Shown here: in pieces, positions 42,772-53,617 of the stretch
How positions within the stretch are numbered: the stretch's first letter is position 1
How the letters are laid out: each line of letters starts with the position of its first letter
From: an uncultured Prevotella sp.
Lineage (GTDB): Bacteria; Bacteroidota; Bacteroidia; Bacteroidales; Bacteroidaceae
DNA length: 64,000 bases
Direction: 5' to 3'
Assembly (NCBI GenBank): GCA_945873145.1
Contig: CAMCBZ010000002.1
Location: 62,001 to 126,000, forward strand
Program-made: the position numbers and the translations under genes
Notes under the pieces: generated by a model
Told to the model about the DNA's origin: nothing
The model's input: the letters and a program-made list of their open reading frames with translations, nothing else
The model's database searches: none

Positions 42772-45700
42772 ATGAAGTATCTAAATCTATTTGTGTTGAA
42801 GGCGATGCTGTTAGGCACGATGATGGTCAGCCCAGGACTCACGGTCATGGCACAAAACGGCTCCACGGTCGTTGGCTCTGTGGTCGACGAGAATGGTGAG
42901 CCCGTCATTGGCGCCACTGTGATGCTGAAAGGCCACAAGGGTGTCGCCACGGCAACCGATCTCGACGGTCATTTCAAACTGGAGGTACCATCCAAGGGCG
43001 GCACCCTCGTATTCTCGTACATCGGAATGCTCAACAAAGAGGCACGCGTCTCAGGCAAACCCATGCAAGTGGTCATGCAGGAGAATGCCCGTCAGCTCAA
43101 CGACGTCGTTGTCGTGGGTTACGGCCAACAGAAGAAGGCCTCGGTCGTGGGTGCCATCACTCAGACCGACGCCAAGACGCTCGACCGCTACAGTGGCGTG
43201 CCCTCCTTGGGCCAGGCACTGACGGGCAACCTTCCCGGTGTGATCACCTCTTCCTCCACAGGTATGCCCGGTCAGGAAGACCCGAAGATCATTATCCGCT
43301 CGCAGACATCGTGGAACAACAGCGACCCGCTTGTTCTCGTCGACGGTGTTGAGCGCCCGATGAACACCGTCGACCTCAGCTCCGTGCAGACCATCTCGGT
43401 GTTGAAGGATGCATCCGCCACGGCTGTGTATGGCGTGAAGGGCGCCAATGGCGTGATCCTGATCACCACGAAACGTGGTCAGGAAGGTACGGCCCGTGTA
43501 CATGCCAAGGCCAACGCTACGGTGAAAGTAGTCTCAAAGCTGCCTGAGAAGTACGACAGCTACGACTCCTTCCTCTTATTAAACGATGTAGTAGAGCATG
43601 AGCTCGCCATCTCACCCAACGCATGGGGCAGCTACACGCCGATGGCGATCATTAACAAATACCGCTATCCGGCAAACACCGACGAGTGGGACCGCTATCC
43701 CAACGTCGACTGGCAGAAAGAGCTGTTCCGCGACTACGCCATGTCGTACAATGCCAGCGTGGATGTCAGTGGTGGTACGAAAAACGTGAAATACTTCACC
43801 GCTGTGGACTTCACACATGAGGGCGACCTCTTCAAGAAGTTCAACAACAACCGTGGTTACCACTCCGGCTTTGGCTACAACCGCATCAACATGCGTGCTA
43901 ACCTCGACTTCTCGTTGACTCATACCACCAAGTTCTCGGTCAACCTTTTCGGCAGCAATGGCGTGCGCCACTTCCCGTGGGGCCAGGGCAGCGACTCCAA
44001 CAGCTATTGGTCATCTATTTATCACACGGCACCCGATGCCATGCGTCCTGTCTACAGCGACGGCACCTACGGCTTCTATGCACCGCGTAATGCCGATGCC
44101 CTCAACTCCGTCAGAGCTTTGGCAACCAGCGGTGATGAGAAAAACACCAATACGCAGATCACCACAGACTTCATCCTCGACCAGAAGCTCGACTTCATCA
44201 CCCGCGGACTGAGTGTCAACGGCCGTCTGTCATTCGATAACACCATGGTGGAGGTAGGCCGAGGTATCAATGACCTCTATCACGACCCGCAGGCAAAATG
44301 GATTAATCCCGACACCGGTGATGTTACCTGGCAGCAGGATCCCGACTACACCGAGACTGTCAGCTGGTCGGTCAATGGCGGTAACGTCAACACGGGAGCC
44401 ACCTACCGCAAGCTCTATTATCAGTTGCAGTTGAACTATGCGCGCGCCTTTGGCCTTCACAATGTCACGGCGATGGGACTGTTCTCACGTGAAAACCGCG
44501 CCATCGGTTCGGAATTCCACCACTACCGTGAGGACTGGGTGTTCCGTACCACCTATAACTATGCGATGCGCTATTTCTTCGAGTTCAACGGCGCTTACAA
44601 CGGCAGTGAGAAGTTCAACAACGATCACCGCTTTGCTTTCTTTCCCTCACTCTCCGGTGGCTGGATGCTGAGTGATGAGCCCTTTATGAAGCCCTTGCAG
44701 AAATATGTCGACATGTTCAAGATCCGAGCTTCATGGGGTGTTATCGGTGACGACAATGTCGGCGGCCGCTGGCTCTACAAGGACACATATTCCTATGGCG
44801 GTACCACCAAGATAGGCTCACCGCTGAGCGACTCGCCTTACACCATCTACCGTCAGAGCCAGCTCGGCAATCCCAATGTGCGTTGGGAGACAGTGGAGAA
44901 GCGCAACCTTGGTTTCGACTTTGCTTTCCTCAAGGGCCTTGTGGCCGGTAGCTTTGATGTCTTTGCTGACCGTCGTAAGGATATTCTGATTGGTGGCGGC
45001 TCGCGTGCCATTCCTTCCTATTTCGGTACCACGGCTCCGACAGCCAACCTCGGTAAGGTGCATAGCCATGGATGGGAGCTTGCCCTGCGGTTCAACAAAG
45101 TGTGGAACAGCGATTTCCGCACATGGGCCAACTTCAATATGACTCATGCCGTGAACAAAGTCATCTTCAAGGATGATCCTCAGCTTCGTGCCGCTTATTT
45201 GAAGCAGGCCGGATACTCCATCGGTCAGGTGCGCAGCTACATCGACAAGGGCTTCATCACTTCCTGGGATGAGCTCTACGGCAGTCCTGAGCGTGAGACC
45301 AACAATGGCAATAAGCTCGTCGGTGACTATCAGATCGTAGACTTCAACGGTGACGGCAAGATCACCTCTGACGATGTGGCTCCCTACAAATACACCGAGT
45401 TCCCGCAAAACACTTTCAGTACGACTGTCGGTGTTGAGTGGAAAGGACTCAGCGTCAGCCTCCAGTTCTATGGTGTCACCAACGTCACCCGCTACATTCA
45501 GTTCCCGACCTTCGCCCGTGAGACGCATACGGCATTTAATGAGGGCAGTTATTGGAACGCGCTCACTGGTTCCGGGAAACTCACCCTGCCACGCTGGACG
45601 ACAACGACAGACGGCAGTGCATCCGGTACCCGCTACTACTACGACGGTGCTTTCCTGCGACTGAAGAATGCCGAGATCGCCTACACCTTCCGTGGTGCGT

Positions 45701-45864
45701 GGGTACAGCATCTCAACATCCGTGCCCTGCGCTTCTATCTCAACGGCGACAATCTGCTGCTGTGGACCAAGATGCCCGATGACCGAGAGTCCAACTTCAG
45801 TGGTGGCGACGGTGCCTATCCTACTGTGAGACGTTTTAATCTGGGTATGGACATCACCTTCTAA
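42772..45864 (+). CDS. SusC/RagA-family TonB-linked outer membrane protein
   Basis: CarboxypepD_reg-like VVGSVVDENGEPVIGATVMLKG; VVVGYGQQKKASVVGAIT; DPLVLVDGVERPMNTVDLSSVQTISVLKDASATAVYGVKGANGVILITTKRG. Confidence 0.97.
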   Translation: MKYLNLFVLKAMLLGTMMVSPGLTVMAQNGSTVVGSVVDENGEPVIGATVMLKGHKGVATATDLDGHFKLEVPSKGGTLVFSYIGMLNKEARVSGKPMQVVMQENARQLNDVVVVGYGQQKKASVVGAITQTDAKTLDRYSGVPSLGQALTGNLPGVITSSSTGMPGQEDPKIIIRSQTSWNNSDPLVLVDGVERPMNTVDLSSVQTISVLKDASATAVYGVKGANGVILITTKRGQEGTARVHAKANATVKVVSKLPEKYDSYDSFLLLNDVVEHELAISPNAWGSYTPMAIINKYRYPANTDEWDRYPNVDWQKELFRDYAMSYNASVDVSGGTKNVKYFTAVDFTHEGDLFKKFNNNRGYHSGFGYNRINMRANLDFSLTHTTKFSVNLFGSNGVRHFPWGQGSDSNSYWSSIYHTAPDAMRPVYSDGTYGFYAPRNADALNSVRALATSGDEKNTNTQITTDFILDQKLDFITRGLSVNGRLSFDNTMVEVGRGINDLYHDPQAKWINPDTGDVTWQQDPDYTETVSWSVNGGNVNTGATYRKLYYQLQLNYARAFGLHNVTAMGLFSRENRAIGSEFHHYREDWVFRTTYNYAMRYFFEFNGAYNGSEKFNNDHRFAFFPSLSGGWMLSDEPFMKPLQKYVDMFKIRASWGVIGDDNVGGRWLYKDTYSYGGTTKIGSPLSDSPYTIYRQSQLGNPNVRWETVEKRNLGFDFAFLKGLVAGSFDVFADRRKDILIGGGSRAIPSYFGTTAPTANLGKVHSHGWELALRFNKVWNSDFRTWANFNMTHAVNKVIFKDDPQLRAAYLKQAGYSIGQVRSYIDKGFITSWDELYGSPERETNNGNKLVGDYQIVDFNGDGKITSDDVAPYKYTEFPQNTFSTTVGVEWKGLSVSLQFYGVTNVTRYIQFPTFARETHTAFNEGSYWNALTGSGKLTLPRWTTTTDGSASGTRYYYDGAFLRLKNAEIAYTFRGAWVQHLNIRALRFYLNGDNLLLWTKMPDDRESNFSGGDGAYPTVRRFNLGMDITF

Positions 45865-45913
45865 GCCCTATATATATAATAAGGTGTATGAAACCTGTTC
45901 TAAACACTGAATC

Positions 45914-47791
45914 ATGAAAAAGATACTATATACTGCGATGTTTGCCATGGCGCTGCTGTCCATGACTACCTCGTGCAAGGACTACCTCGACAAATCACCC
46001 TTGAGTGACATTAGCGAGGAAGATCCCTATAAGAACTATACCAATTTTCAGGGCTTCACCGAAGAGCTCTACAACTGCATCCCTATGCTCACACAGTGTG
46101 ACTATCACAGTTGCTGGAACTTTGGTGAGGATGAATACTGGCAGCCCTCAGAGACCCGCGTCTTTGCCTATGCCGTGGACCAGGGCAACTATTGGGGATG
46201 GAACGAATGCTATTACTCGTTCTTCCATACCGGTGCTCCAGGCACTACGGGTACTGACCGTTTCCAGAAAGGTCATCTTTGGGGAATGGCATGGTACGGC
46301 ATCCGCAAAGCCAACGTGGGACTGGCCAACCTCAACCTGCTCACCAATGCCACGCAGGAGGAGAAAAACCTCATTGCCGGACAACTCTATTTCTTCCGTG
46401 GCTTCTTCCACTTCATGCTTATGCAGTATTGGGGCGGACTGCCCTACATCGACCAGGTCATTCCTGCCGATGCTGTGATGCGCTATCCGCGTCTGACCTA
46501 TCAGCAGACAGCCGACAAAGCTGCCGAGGACTTCCAAAAGGCTGCTGACCTGCTGCCCGTGGACTGGGACAAGACAACGGTCGGTAAGGCTACGGCCGGA
46601 AAGAACAACCTCCGCATCAACAAGATCATGGCGCTCTCGTATTTAGGCAAGGACCTGTTGTGGGCCGGATCGCCGCTGATGAACAAAGTCAGTACGGGCG
46701 ATGCCAGCTATAACAAGGATTACTGTCAGCGTGCTGCCGAGGCTTTCGGTCAGGTGCTGAAAATCTGTGATGAGACTGGCCGCTACCAGCTGGCTGATTT
46801 CAAGGACTATTCCGAACTGTTCTACACCTACAACCAAAGCTATAAGATGCCGGGACTGAAAGAGGCTATCTTCTATGAGAACCCTAACGGCAACTGGCGC
46901 TGGAACATGGTCAACGACTTCCGTCCTTCAACCATCAGCGGTTCGGGTATCAAGGTTTATCCTACTGCTAACTATGTCGACCTCTTCGGCATGGCCAATG
47001 GCAAGCCTATCAAAGACCCGACAAAGAAGGACCCGGACAGTGGCTACGACCCTGAGCACCCCTTCAAGAACCGTGACCCACGCTTCTACAAGGACATCAT
47101 CTTCGACGGTGAGAAGTGCGTGAAAGACGGCAGCAAGGTGGGCAACAATGCCAGCAAGCAGTACGCCTCGCTCTACACCGGCGGCGTTTACCGTACGGCA
47201 ACTCCTTCCAAGGACTGCTTCACCGGCTACATGAACATGAAGTTCACCAGCCAGTATTGCAATGACTGGGATGGATACCGTGAGAACAATAACATGGTGC
47301 TGAGCCTCATCCGCCTGGCCGATGTCTATCTGATGTATGCCGAGGCTGTCGCCGAGGGCTACGGTTCGGCTACTGCCACGGCCAAGGACTACACGATGAA
47401 TGCCGTGACCGCGGTGAACAAGATTCGCGAGCGTGCCGGTGTGGGTGACGTGGCTGATGAGTATCTCACCACACTCGACGGCTTTATGAGCGAGTTGCGT
47501 CGTGAGCGCGCTGTGGAGCTTGCCTTCGAAGGCCATCGCTGGACCGACCTGCGCCGCTGGCTGCTCGTCGACAAAGAGCCCTACACACTGAAGAAAGCCG
47601 TTTACTTCGACCGCGCCAAAGACCAGACCGATGCTGAGCGCTACAAGAACCCGGAGAACAACCATGTTGTCAACCTGCGTGAGGAGACCCTTTCCACACG
47701 TCACTTCAGTGAGAAGCACTATTGGTTGCCCTTCCTCAAGAGCGACGTGCAGATGTATCCCGAATTCAAGCAAAACCCAGGATGGGAATAA
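45914..47791 (+). CDS. SusD/RagB-family lipoprotein
   Basis: Lipobox LLSMTTSCKDYLDKSPLSDISEED; RRERAVELAFEGHRWTDLRRW. Confidence 0.96.
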   Translation: MKKILYTAMFAMALLSMTTSCKDYLDKSPLSDISEEDPYKNYTNFQGFTEELYNCIPMLTQCDYHSCWNFGEDEYWQPSETRVFAYAVDQGNYWGWNECYYSFFHTGAPGTTGTDRFQKGHLWGMAWYGIRKANVGLANLNLLTNATQEEKNLIAGQLYFFRGFFHFMLMQYWGGLPYIDQVIPADAVMRYPRLTYQQTADKAAEDFQKAADLLPVDWDKTTVGKATAGKNNLRINKIMALSYLGKDLLWAGSPLMNKVSTGDASYNKDYCQRAAEAFGQVLKICDETGRYQLADFKDYSELFYTYNQSYKMPGLKEAIFYENPNGNWRWNMVNDFRPSTISGSGIKVYPTANYVDLFGMANGKPIKDPTKKDPDSGYDPEHPFKNRDPRFYKDIIFDGEKCVKDGSKVGNNASKQYASLYTGGVYRTATPSKDCFTGYMNMKFTSQYCNDWDGYRENNNMVLSLIRLADVYLMYAEAVAEGYGSATATAKDYTMNAVTAVNKIRERAGVGDVADEYLTTLDGFMSELRRERAVELAFEGHRWTDLRRWLLVDKEPYTLKKAVYFDRAKDQTDAERYKNPENNHVVNLREETLSTRHFSEKHYWLPFLKSDVQMYPEFKQNPGWE

Positions 47792-47821
47792 ACTTGTGTC
47801 TGGCTAACATTAAGAACAACT

Positions 47822-50656
47822 ATGATGAATAATTCCATGAACAACAAGATTCTATATATCGCATTCGTCCTTGCCATGGCTCCCGCCCTGAGTCGTGCTC
47901 AGGCCAAGACGGTCGCTGACAGCACCGCCGCCGGGCAAGTCCATGTGGCTTTTGGCAAGGTCAACAAGAGCGACCTTCTTGGCGGTGTCAACGAAGTCAA
48001 TGTGGCTGAACTGCTCAAGAAAGACTACCATGCCTACAGCCTCGACGGCATCAGCACCATGGTAGGTGGTTATAATGGCAGTATCTGGGGACAGTCGTCC
48101 TTAGTGCTCGTCGACGGTGTGCCGCGCGACGCTTCTGAGGTCGACGCCACCGAAGTGGAAACGGTCACCGTGCTAAAAGCAGCTTCCGCCATTGCTCTCT
48201 ATGGCTCCCGCGGCAGCAAGGGCGTTGTGCTCATCACCACGAAGCGCGGAAAGGCACAGCGGCTGACCATTGAGACACGCGCCAACGCCGGCTTCTACGT
48301 ACCCAAGCGCTATCCTCACTATCTCGGCGCGGCTGAGTATATGAGCCTCTACAACGAGGCTTGTGACAACGATGGCATAGCCCATCTCTATTCCGATGCC
48401 GACATCTACAACACGGCAGCCGGAACGGATCCCTACCGCTATCCCGACATGAACTTCTACAGCTCTGACTATCTGCGCAAGGCCACCTTACGCACCGATG
48501 CCACAGCAGAGATCACGGGTGGTAATCAGAAGGCTACGTACTATGCCAACTTTGGTGTTACCTACAACAATGGTCTTATCAAGTATGGCGGTCATCATAA
48601 GGACGACAACCTCAATTTCCGCGTCCGTGCCAACATCGACATGAACATCACCAACTGGCTCAAGGCTTTCGCCAATGTCGGTGTACACATCAACAATGCC
48701 TACACCTGCCGTGGTGACTTCTGGGGCGCCGCCGCCAACCTGCGTCCGAACTGGTACTCAGGTCTGCTGCCCGTGGATATGATGGACATGAACAATGAGA
48801 ACATCAGCAATCTGGTCTCCACCAGCAGCCATATCATCGACGGCAGATACCTCTTGGGCGGCAACTCGGTCAACCAGACTACACTCTATGGCGACATGCT
48901 CGCTGCAGGATATGTCAAGGACAAGAACCGCAACTTCCTCTTCGACGTCGGTGTGAATGCCGACCTCGGCATGATCACTCCAGGATTGAGCTTCAAGTCA
49001 GCTTTCAGTGTTGACTATTACGACTACTACTCTGAAGGCTACAAAGATGGCTATGCAGTCTATGAGCCCGTCTGGGCTAACATGAATGGTAAGGACATGA
49101 TAATCGACCTCAAGCAGTATGGCAAGGACAGCCGTTCGGCCAGCGAGTTTGTCGGATCCAGCACCTATTATCAGACGATGTCCTTCCGTGGGCAGTTTGA
49201 CTATAACCGTACGTTTGGAAAACTCCACAACGTTGGTGCTACGCTCATGGGATGGGGCTATCAGCGTCAGAACAGCAATGACAGCAACCACAGCGGATCG
49301 TCGTATCACCGTACTACCAATGTCAACGCCGGGTTGCGGGCCACTTACAATTACAACCATCTCTACTATGCTGAGTTCGACGGTGCGCTTGTCCACTCTG
49401 CCAAGCTGGCTCCCGGCCACCGCAATGCTTTCTCACCGAGTGGCACGCTCGGCTGGCGCTTCGGTCAGGAGCAGTGGTTCAAACGTGCGCTGCCCTTTGT
49501 CGATGACGCAAAGATCGACGCTTCCTACAGCGTGCTCAACCAGGATCTGGACATCAGCGACTACTATATGTATAAAGGCTACTACGACAACAAGGGTGGC
49601 TGGTACACTTGGGAAGACGGCTCACAGGGCGGTTTCTGCAACACCTCGAAGCGTGGTGCCAACACCAACCTCGGCTTTGTCAAGCGCAAGGAGTGGCGCA
49701 TCGGTCTCGATGCCTCGCTGTGGAACAGCCTGCTGACCATTGATGTCAACTACTTCCACCAGCTCACCGATGGTCTGCTCACCCAGGGTGCCTCTACCGT
49801 TTATCCAGGTTGGTTCAATGGCAACGGCTCGTTCCTGCCTTACCTCAACTATAACCAGGACCAGCGTACCGGCTTCGACTTTACTGTGAAGGCCGACAAG
49901 CATTTCGGCAAGTTGGAGGCTATCCTTGGCGTGAGCGGCATGGTGTTCTCCACCAAGGCCAAGAAACGCGACGAGGTCTGGAGCGAGGACTATCTCTATC
50001 GTCAGGGTCATACACTCGACGCTCAGTGGGGCTATGTCTGTGAAGGCTTCTTCAACGACGAAGCCGACATTGAGAATCACGCCAAACAGACCTTTGGCGA
50101 GGTGAAGCCCGGTGACCTGAAATATAAGGACATCAACAATGACGGTGTCATTGACGACAAGGATCAGGTTGACTTGGGTAAAGCAGGATGGGGCGCTACT
50201 CCTTTCATCTATGGACTGAACCTCACGCTGAAATACAACCGCTTCACCTTCTATGTCGATGGCACCGGCAACATGGGTGGCATCGGTTTCAAGAACAGCG
50301 GCTACTACTGGCTGAAAGGAACCAGCAAATATTCTGCCGTGGCCCGCGGACGCTGGACCCCAGAGACAGCCTCCACTGCCACTTACCCACGCCTGACCAC
50401 GAAGGACAACAGCAACAACCTTCGCAACTCTACTTTCTGGCGCAAGAGCACAGACCGCTTCGACCTGAACCGTGTGCAGCTCACCTATGATCTGCCCGAC
50501 AACTGGTTTGCAGGTAAGATCGTCAGCGGCATGAGCATCTACGCACTGGCCGAAGGCCTCTTCACCATCTCCACGGATAAGGAATGGCGTGAGACTGCTG
50601 TGGGCAGCGCACCCTACAACCGGTTCTACAATCTTGGTGTGAAGCTTTCGTTTTAA
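47822..50656 (+). CDS. Second SusC-family protein, short N-terminus without a clear CarboxypepD_reg-like domain
   Basis: SSLVLVDGVPRDASEVDATEVETVTVLKAASAIALYGSRGSKGVVLITTKRGK. Confidence 0.93.
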   Translation: MMNNSMNNKILYIAFVLAMAPALSRAQAKTVADSTAAGQVHVAFGKVNKSDLLGGVNEVNVAELLKKDYHAYSLDGISTMVGGYNGSIWGQSSLVLVDGVPRDASEVDATEVETVTVLKAASAIALYGSRGSKGVVLITTKRGKAQRLTIETRANAGFYVPKRYPHYLGAAEYMSLYNEACDNDGIAHLYSDADIYNTAAGTDPYRYPDMNFYSSDYLRKATLRTDATAEITGGNQKATYYANFGVTYNNGLIKYGGHHKDDNLNFRVRANIDMNITNWLKAFANVGVHINNAYTCRGDFWGAAANLRPNWYSGLLPVDMMDMNNENISNLVSTSSHIIDGRYLLGGNSVNQTTLYGDMLAAGYVKDKNRNFLFDVGVNADLGMITPGLSFKSAFSVDYYDYYSEGYKDGYAVYEPVWANMNGKDMIIDLKQYGKDSRSASEFVGSSTYYQTMSFRGQFDYNRTFGKLHNVGATLMGWGYQRQNSNDSNHSGSSYHRTTNVNAGLRATYNYNHLYYAEFDGALVHSAKLAPGHRNAFSPSGTLGWRFGQEQWFKRALPFVDDAKIDASYSVLNQDLDISDYYMYKGYYDNKGGWYTWEDGSQGGFCNTSKRGANTNLGFVKRKEWRIGLDASLWNSLLTIDVNYFHQLTDGLLTQGASTVYPGWFNGNGSFLPYLNYNQDQRTGFDFTVKADKHFGKLEAILGVSGMVFSTKAKKRDEVWSEDYLYRQGHTLDAQWGYVCEGFFNDEADIENHAKQTFGEVKPGDLKYKDINNDGVIDDKDQVDLGKAGWGATPFIYGLNLTLKYNRFTFYVDGTGNMGGIGFKNSGYYWLKGTSKYSAVARGRWTPETASTATYPRLTTKDNSNNLRNSTFWRKSTDRFDLNRVQLTYDLPDNWFAGKIVSGMSIYALAEGLFTISTDKEWRETAVGSAPYNRFYNLGVKLSF

Positions 50657-50680
50657 TCAATCCTCTTAAGAATAAGCATT

Positions 50681-52453
50681 ATGAGACTTAAATATTTCAT
50701 TCCTGTCCTTGCCTCGGCAGCACTGCTGTTCACGGCGTGCGATGATGTCTTCACTCCCGCCATCGAGAATTTCAAGGACATCGACCAGATCAAGCAGGAA
50801 CCCGACTTTGCCAAGGGCTTCCTTGTGACCGCCTACCGCACGCTGCCCGGCTACTACGACAACAGCGATGTGGCTACCGACGACGCTGTCACCAACGGCA
50901 AGAGCGACTCCTACATGAAGGTGGCCACTGGCTCGTGGACAGCTTCTTTCAATCCTTTCAACCGCTGGACAGCCGACTACAGTGCCATCCAGTACCTCAA
51001 CACATTCCTCGACAATGTCAATGGCGTGCGCTTTGTCAAGACATCGGCAGCGGTGGACAGCCTGTTGAAGATACGTATGAAGGGCGAGGCCTATGGTCTG
51101 CGTGCCATCCACCACTATTTCCTGTTGCGTGCCCATGCCGGATACTCTGCTGACGGCACGCTGCTCGGTGTGCCTGTTCATAACGCCTCAATTGGCGCCA
51201 GCAGCAACTTCAATGAGGAGCGTCCGGCATTTCAAGAGTGTGTCGACTCGATCATGGCCGACTTTGACCGTGCTGAGAAACTGCTGCCAGAAGAGTATGG
51301 CGACATCTCGTCAGAGTCCCAGATTCCGGAGAAATACCGCACGGTGACCACCGACCCGGCACTCTACAATCGTGCTATGGGCAATGTGGCACGCCAGCTC
51401 GTCGACGGACTGATCATCGAGTCGTTCCGCTCACGTCTGCTGCTGATGGCTGCCAGCCCGGCCTATCAGGCTGCCAGCAACAAGGCTACATGGGAGCAGG
51501 CTGCCAACGCCGCCGCCACGGTGGTGGACTACGCCATGGGACCGGAAGGTCTGAGCCCTACCGGTGAGACTTACTACACCAACACCGATGAGATAGCCGC
51601 CTTGAAGGAGGGCAGCAATCCCGATGAGATCATCTGGCGAGAGAATGTCTCCACCAATACTACCAGCGATGAGGACAACAACTATCCTCCTTCGCTTTTC
51701 GGCAAAGGCTATATCAACCCAACGCAGAATCTCGTCGATGCCTTCCCGATGGCTAACGGTTATCCTATCACTGACCCGCGCAGTGGCTACGACAGCAAGA
51801 ATCCCTATGCAGGACGTGATCCACGACTGGCCAAGTACATTATATATAATGGTGCTAAGGAAGGCCCGAAAAACACGGTCATCTACACAGGCAGCAAGCT
51901 CGGCACCGACGATGGTGTCAACGTCAAGGAGACGTCCACACGTACAGGCTACTACATGAAGAAGCGCCTGAACATGAATGTCAACTGTGATCCTACCTCC
52001 AAGACGGGTGTGAGCCGCTACAATCCCCGTATCCGCTACACCGAGATCTACCTCAATTATGCCGAGGCCGCCAACGAAGCCTGGGGCCCGCAGGGCAGAG
52101 GGAGCCACAGCTATTCTGCCTACGACATCATTCGCGCCATCCGCCATCGTGCCGGACTCACCGACGACAGCTATCTCGACGAGTGCGCTCAGTCGAAGGA
52201 CAAGATGCGCGAGCTCATCCACAACGAGCGCCGCCTGGAACTCTGCTTCGAGAGCTTCCGCTTATGGGACCTGCGCCGCTGGAAGGCAAACCTCAATGTC
52301 ACTGCCCAAGGCATCGACTGGGGCACAGAGTCTTACACGCCGCTTACCGCTGTGGAGAACCGCGACTATGAGGACTATATGTACTATGGTCCGATCCCTC
52401 AGTCCGAGACGCTGAAATACAGCAACTTGAAACAAAACAAGGGATGGAAGTAA
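50681..52453 (+). CDS. Second SusD/RagB-family lipoprotein
   Basis: Lipobox LLFTACDDVFTPAIENF; LIHNERRLELCFESFRLWDLRRW. Confidence 0.95.
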   Translation: MRLKYFIPVLASAALLFTACDDVFTPAIENFKDIDQIKQEPDFAKGFLVTAYRTLPGYYDNSDVATDDAVTNGKSDSYMKVATGSWTASFNPFNRWTADYSAIQYLNTFLDNVNGVRFVKTSAAVDSLLKIRMKGEAYGLRAIHHYFLLRAHAGYSADGTLLGVPVHNASIGASSNFNEERPAFQECVDSIMADFDRAEKLLPEEYGDISSESQIPEKYRTVTTDPALYNRAMGNVARQLVDGLIIESFRSRLLLMAASPAYQAASNKATWEQAANAAATVVDYAMGPEGLSPTGETYYTNTDEIAALKEGSNPDEIIWRENVSTNTTSDEDNNYPPSLFGKGYINPTQNLVDAFPMANGYPITDPRSGYDSKNPYAGRDPRLAKYIIYNGAKEGPKNTVIYTGSKLGTDDGVNVKETSTRTGYYMKKRLNMNVNCDPTSKTGVSRYNPRIRYTEIYLNYAEAANEAWGPQGRGSHSYSAYDIIRAIRHRAGLTDDSYLDECAQSKDKMRELIHNERRLELCFESFRLWDLRRWKANLNVTAQGIDWGTESYTPLTAVENRDYEDYMYYGPIPQSETLKYSNLKQNKGWK

Positions 52454-52466
52454 CAGAAGATCCCCG

Positions 52467-52546
52467 CTAACTCCCCCCAAGAGGGGGGAGAAACAAGGAA
52501 TAAGAACCATGAAGAAAGTATCTTCCTCGCTCTCTAAGGGAGTTAG
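52467..52546. repeat. Palindromic intergenic repeat
   Basis: CTAACTCCC...GGGAGTTAG 9-bp ends; inner hairpin CTCCCCCCaagaGGGGGGAG. Confidence 0.75.
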
Positions 52547-52567
52547 GAGAATAGCAAAGAACTTAAA

Positions 52568-53563
52568 ATGAAGAAAACAATGAATAAGCATTTCATTCTC
52601 AAATACATTTCACTGCTCGCCCTTCCTGTGTTGCTGGGCCTTACATCATGCCACAGCGGTGACCAGGAGTTTCCTGACTTTGGCTCGACCAGCGTGTACT
52701 TTGCCAACCAAGGCTATGTGCGAACCATCGAATTGGGTGAGGACCTGGAAGTGGATCTCACCAACGACAACAACCATGAGTTCAGTCTCAATGCTGCTAT
52801 GGGTGGAGGCTATGGCAATAAGCGTGACATCAAGGTGAGCTTTGCCGTCGATCCCACGCTGCTTGACAACAAAACGTTTGACGACGGCACGCCGATGACG
52901 TTGTTGCCCAGCGACTATTATCAGTTGGAGAGCAACGAGATGGTGATCCCGTCGGGCAAGATTCAGGGCGGAGTGAAGGTGAAACTCACCGATGCCTTCT
53001 TCGCTGATCCGCTGGCAACGACACGCCACTATGTCCTGCCTGTGCGCATCACTCATGTGGAAGGTGCCGACAGCGTGCTGGAGTCAAAGAACTATGTGCT
53101 CTGTGCCGTGAAGTTTGTCAATCCCTGGCAGGCCACTTACCTGCGTCGTGGTGTGGATGTCATCACCAATGCTGACGGCACACAAACCACCGAGGTGCGT
53201 CACGCCCAATATGTCGAGAAAGACGAACTGACGGACATCACCACGCTGGGTCTCAATGCAGCCGCGATGAATGTCTCATTCAAAGACGCCAGTGGCAAGG
53301 CGACGGCATGTAAACTGCAACTGCTCTTCAACGGCAACGAGTGCAAGATCAGTGCGCTCACCGAAGGCTTCACGGCTGAAGGCAGCGGAACGTTTGTCGA
53401 GAAAGGTGAGAAACAGAGCATGGGCGGCAAAGACCGCAATGCGCTCTATCTCAAATACACGGTCCGTTCCGCAACCTTGGGCAAGACAGTCTCCACGACA
53501 GACACGCTCGTCGTGCGTGACCGTGGCATCGCACCCGAATACTTCACACCGAAAAGCGAGTAG
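52568..53563 (+). CDS. DUF1735-like PUL lipoprotein (candidate surface glycan-binding protein)
   Basis: Lipobox LGLTSCHSG; DUF1735-like PSDYYQLESNEMVIPSGKIQGGVKVKL..YVLPVRI; follows SusD. Confidence 0.75.
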   Translation: MKKTMNKHFILKYISLLALPVLLGLTSCHSGDQEFPDFGSTSVYFANQGYVRTIELGEDLEVDLTNDNNHEFSLNAAMGGGYGNKRDIKVSFAVDPTLLDNKTFDDGTPMTLLPSDYYQLESNEMVIPSGKIQGGVKVKLTDAFFADPLATTRHYVLPVRITHVEGADSVLESKNYVLCAVKFVNPWQATYLRRGVDVITNADGTQTTEVRHAQYVEKDELTDITTLGLNAAAMNVSFKDASGKATACKLQLLFNGNECKISALTEGFTAEGSGTFVEKGEKQSMGGKDRNALYLKYTVRSATLGKTVSTTDTLVVRDRGIAPEYFTPKSE

Positions 53564-53617
53564 CGGGGCACGAAGAAAATCAAATCTCTTGGAACAATAC
53601 TCTAATTTCAGAAATCT

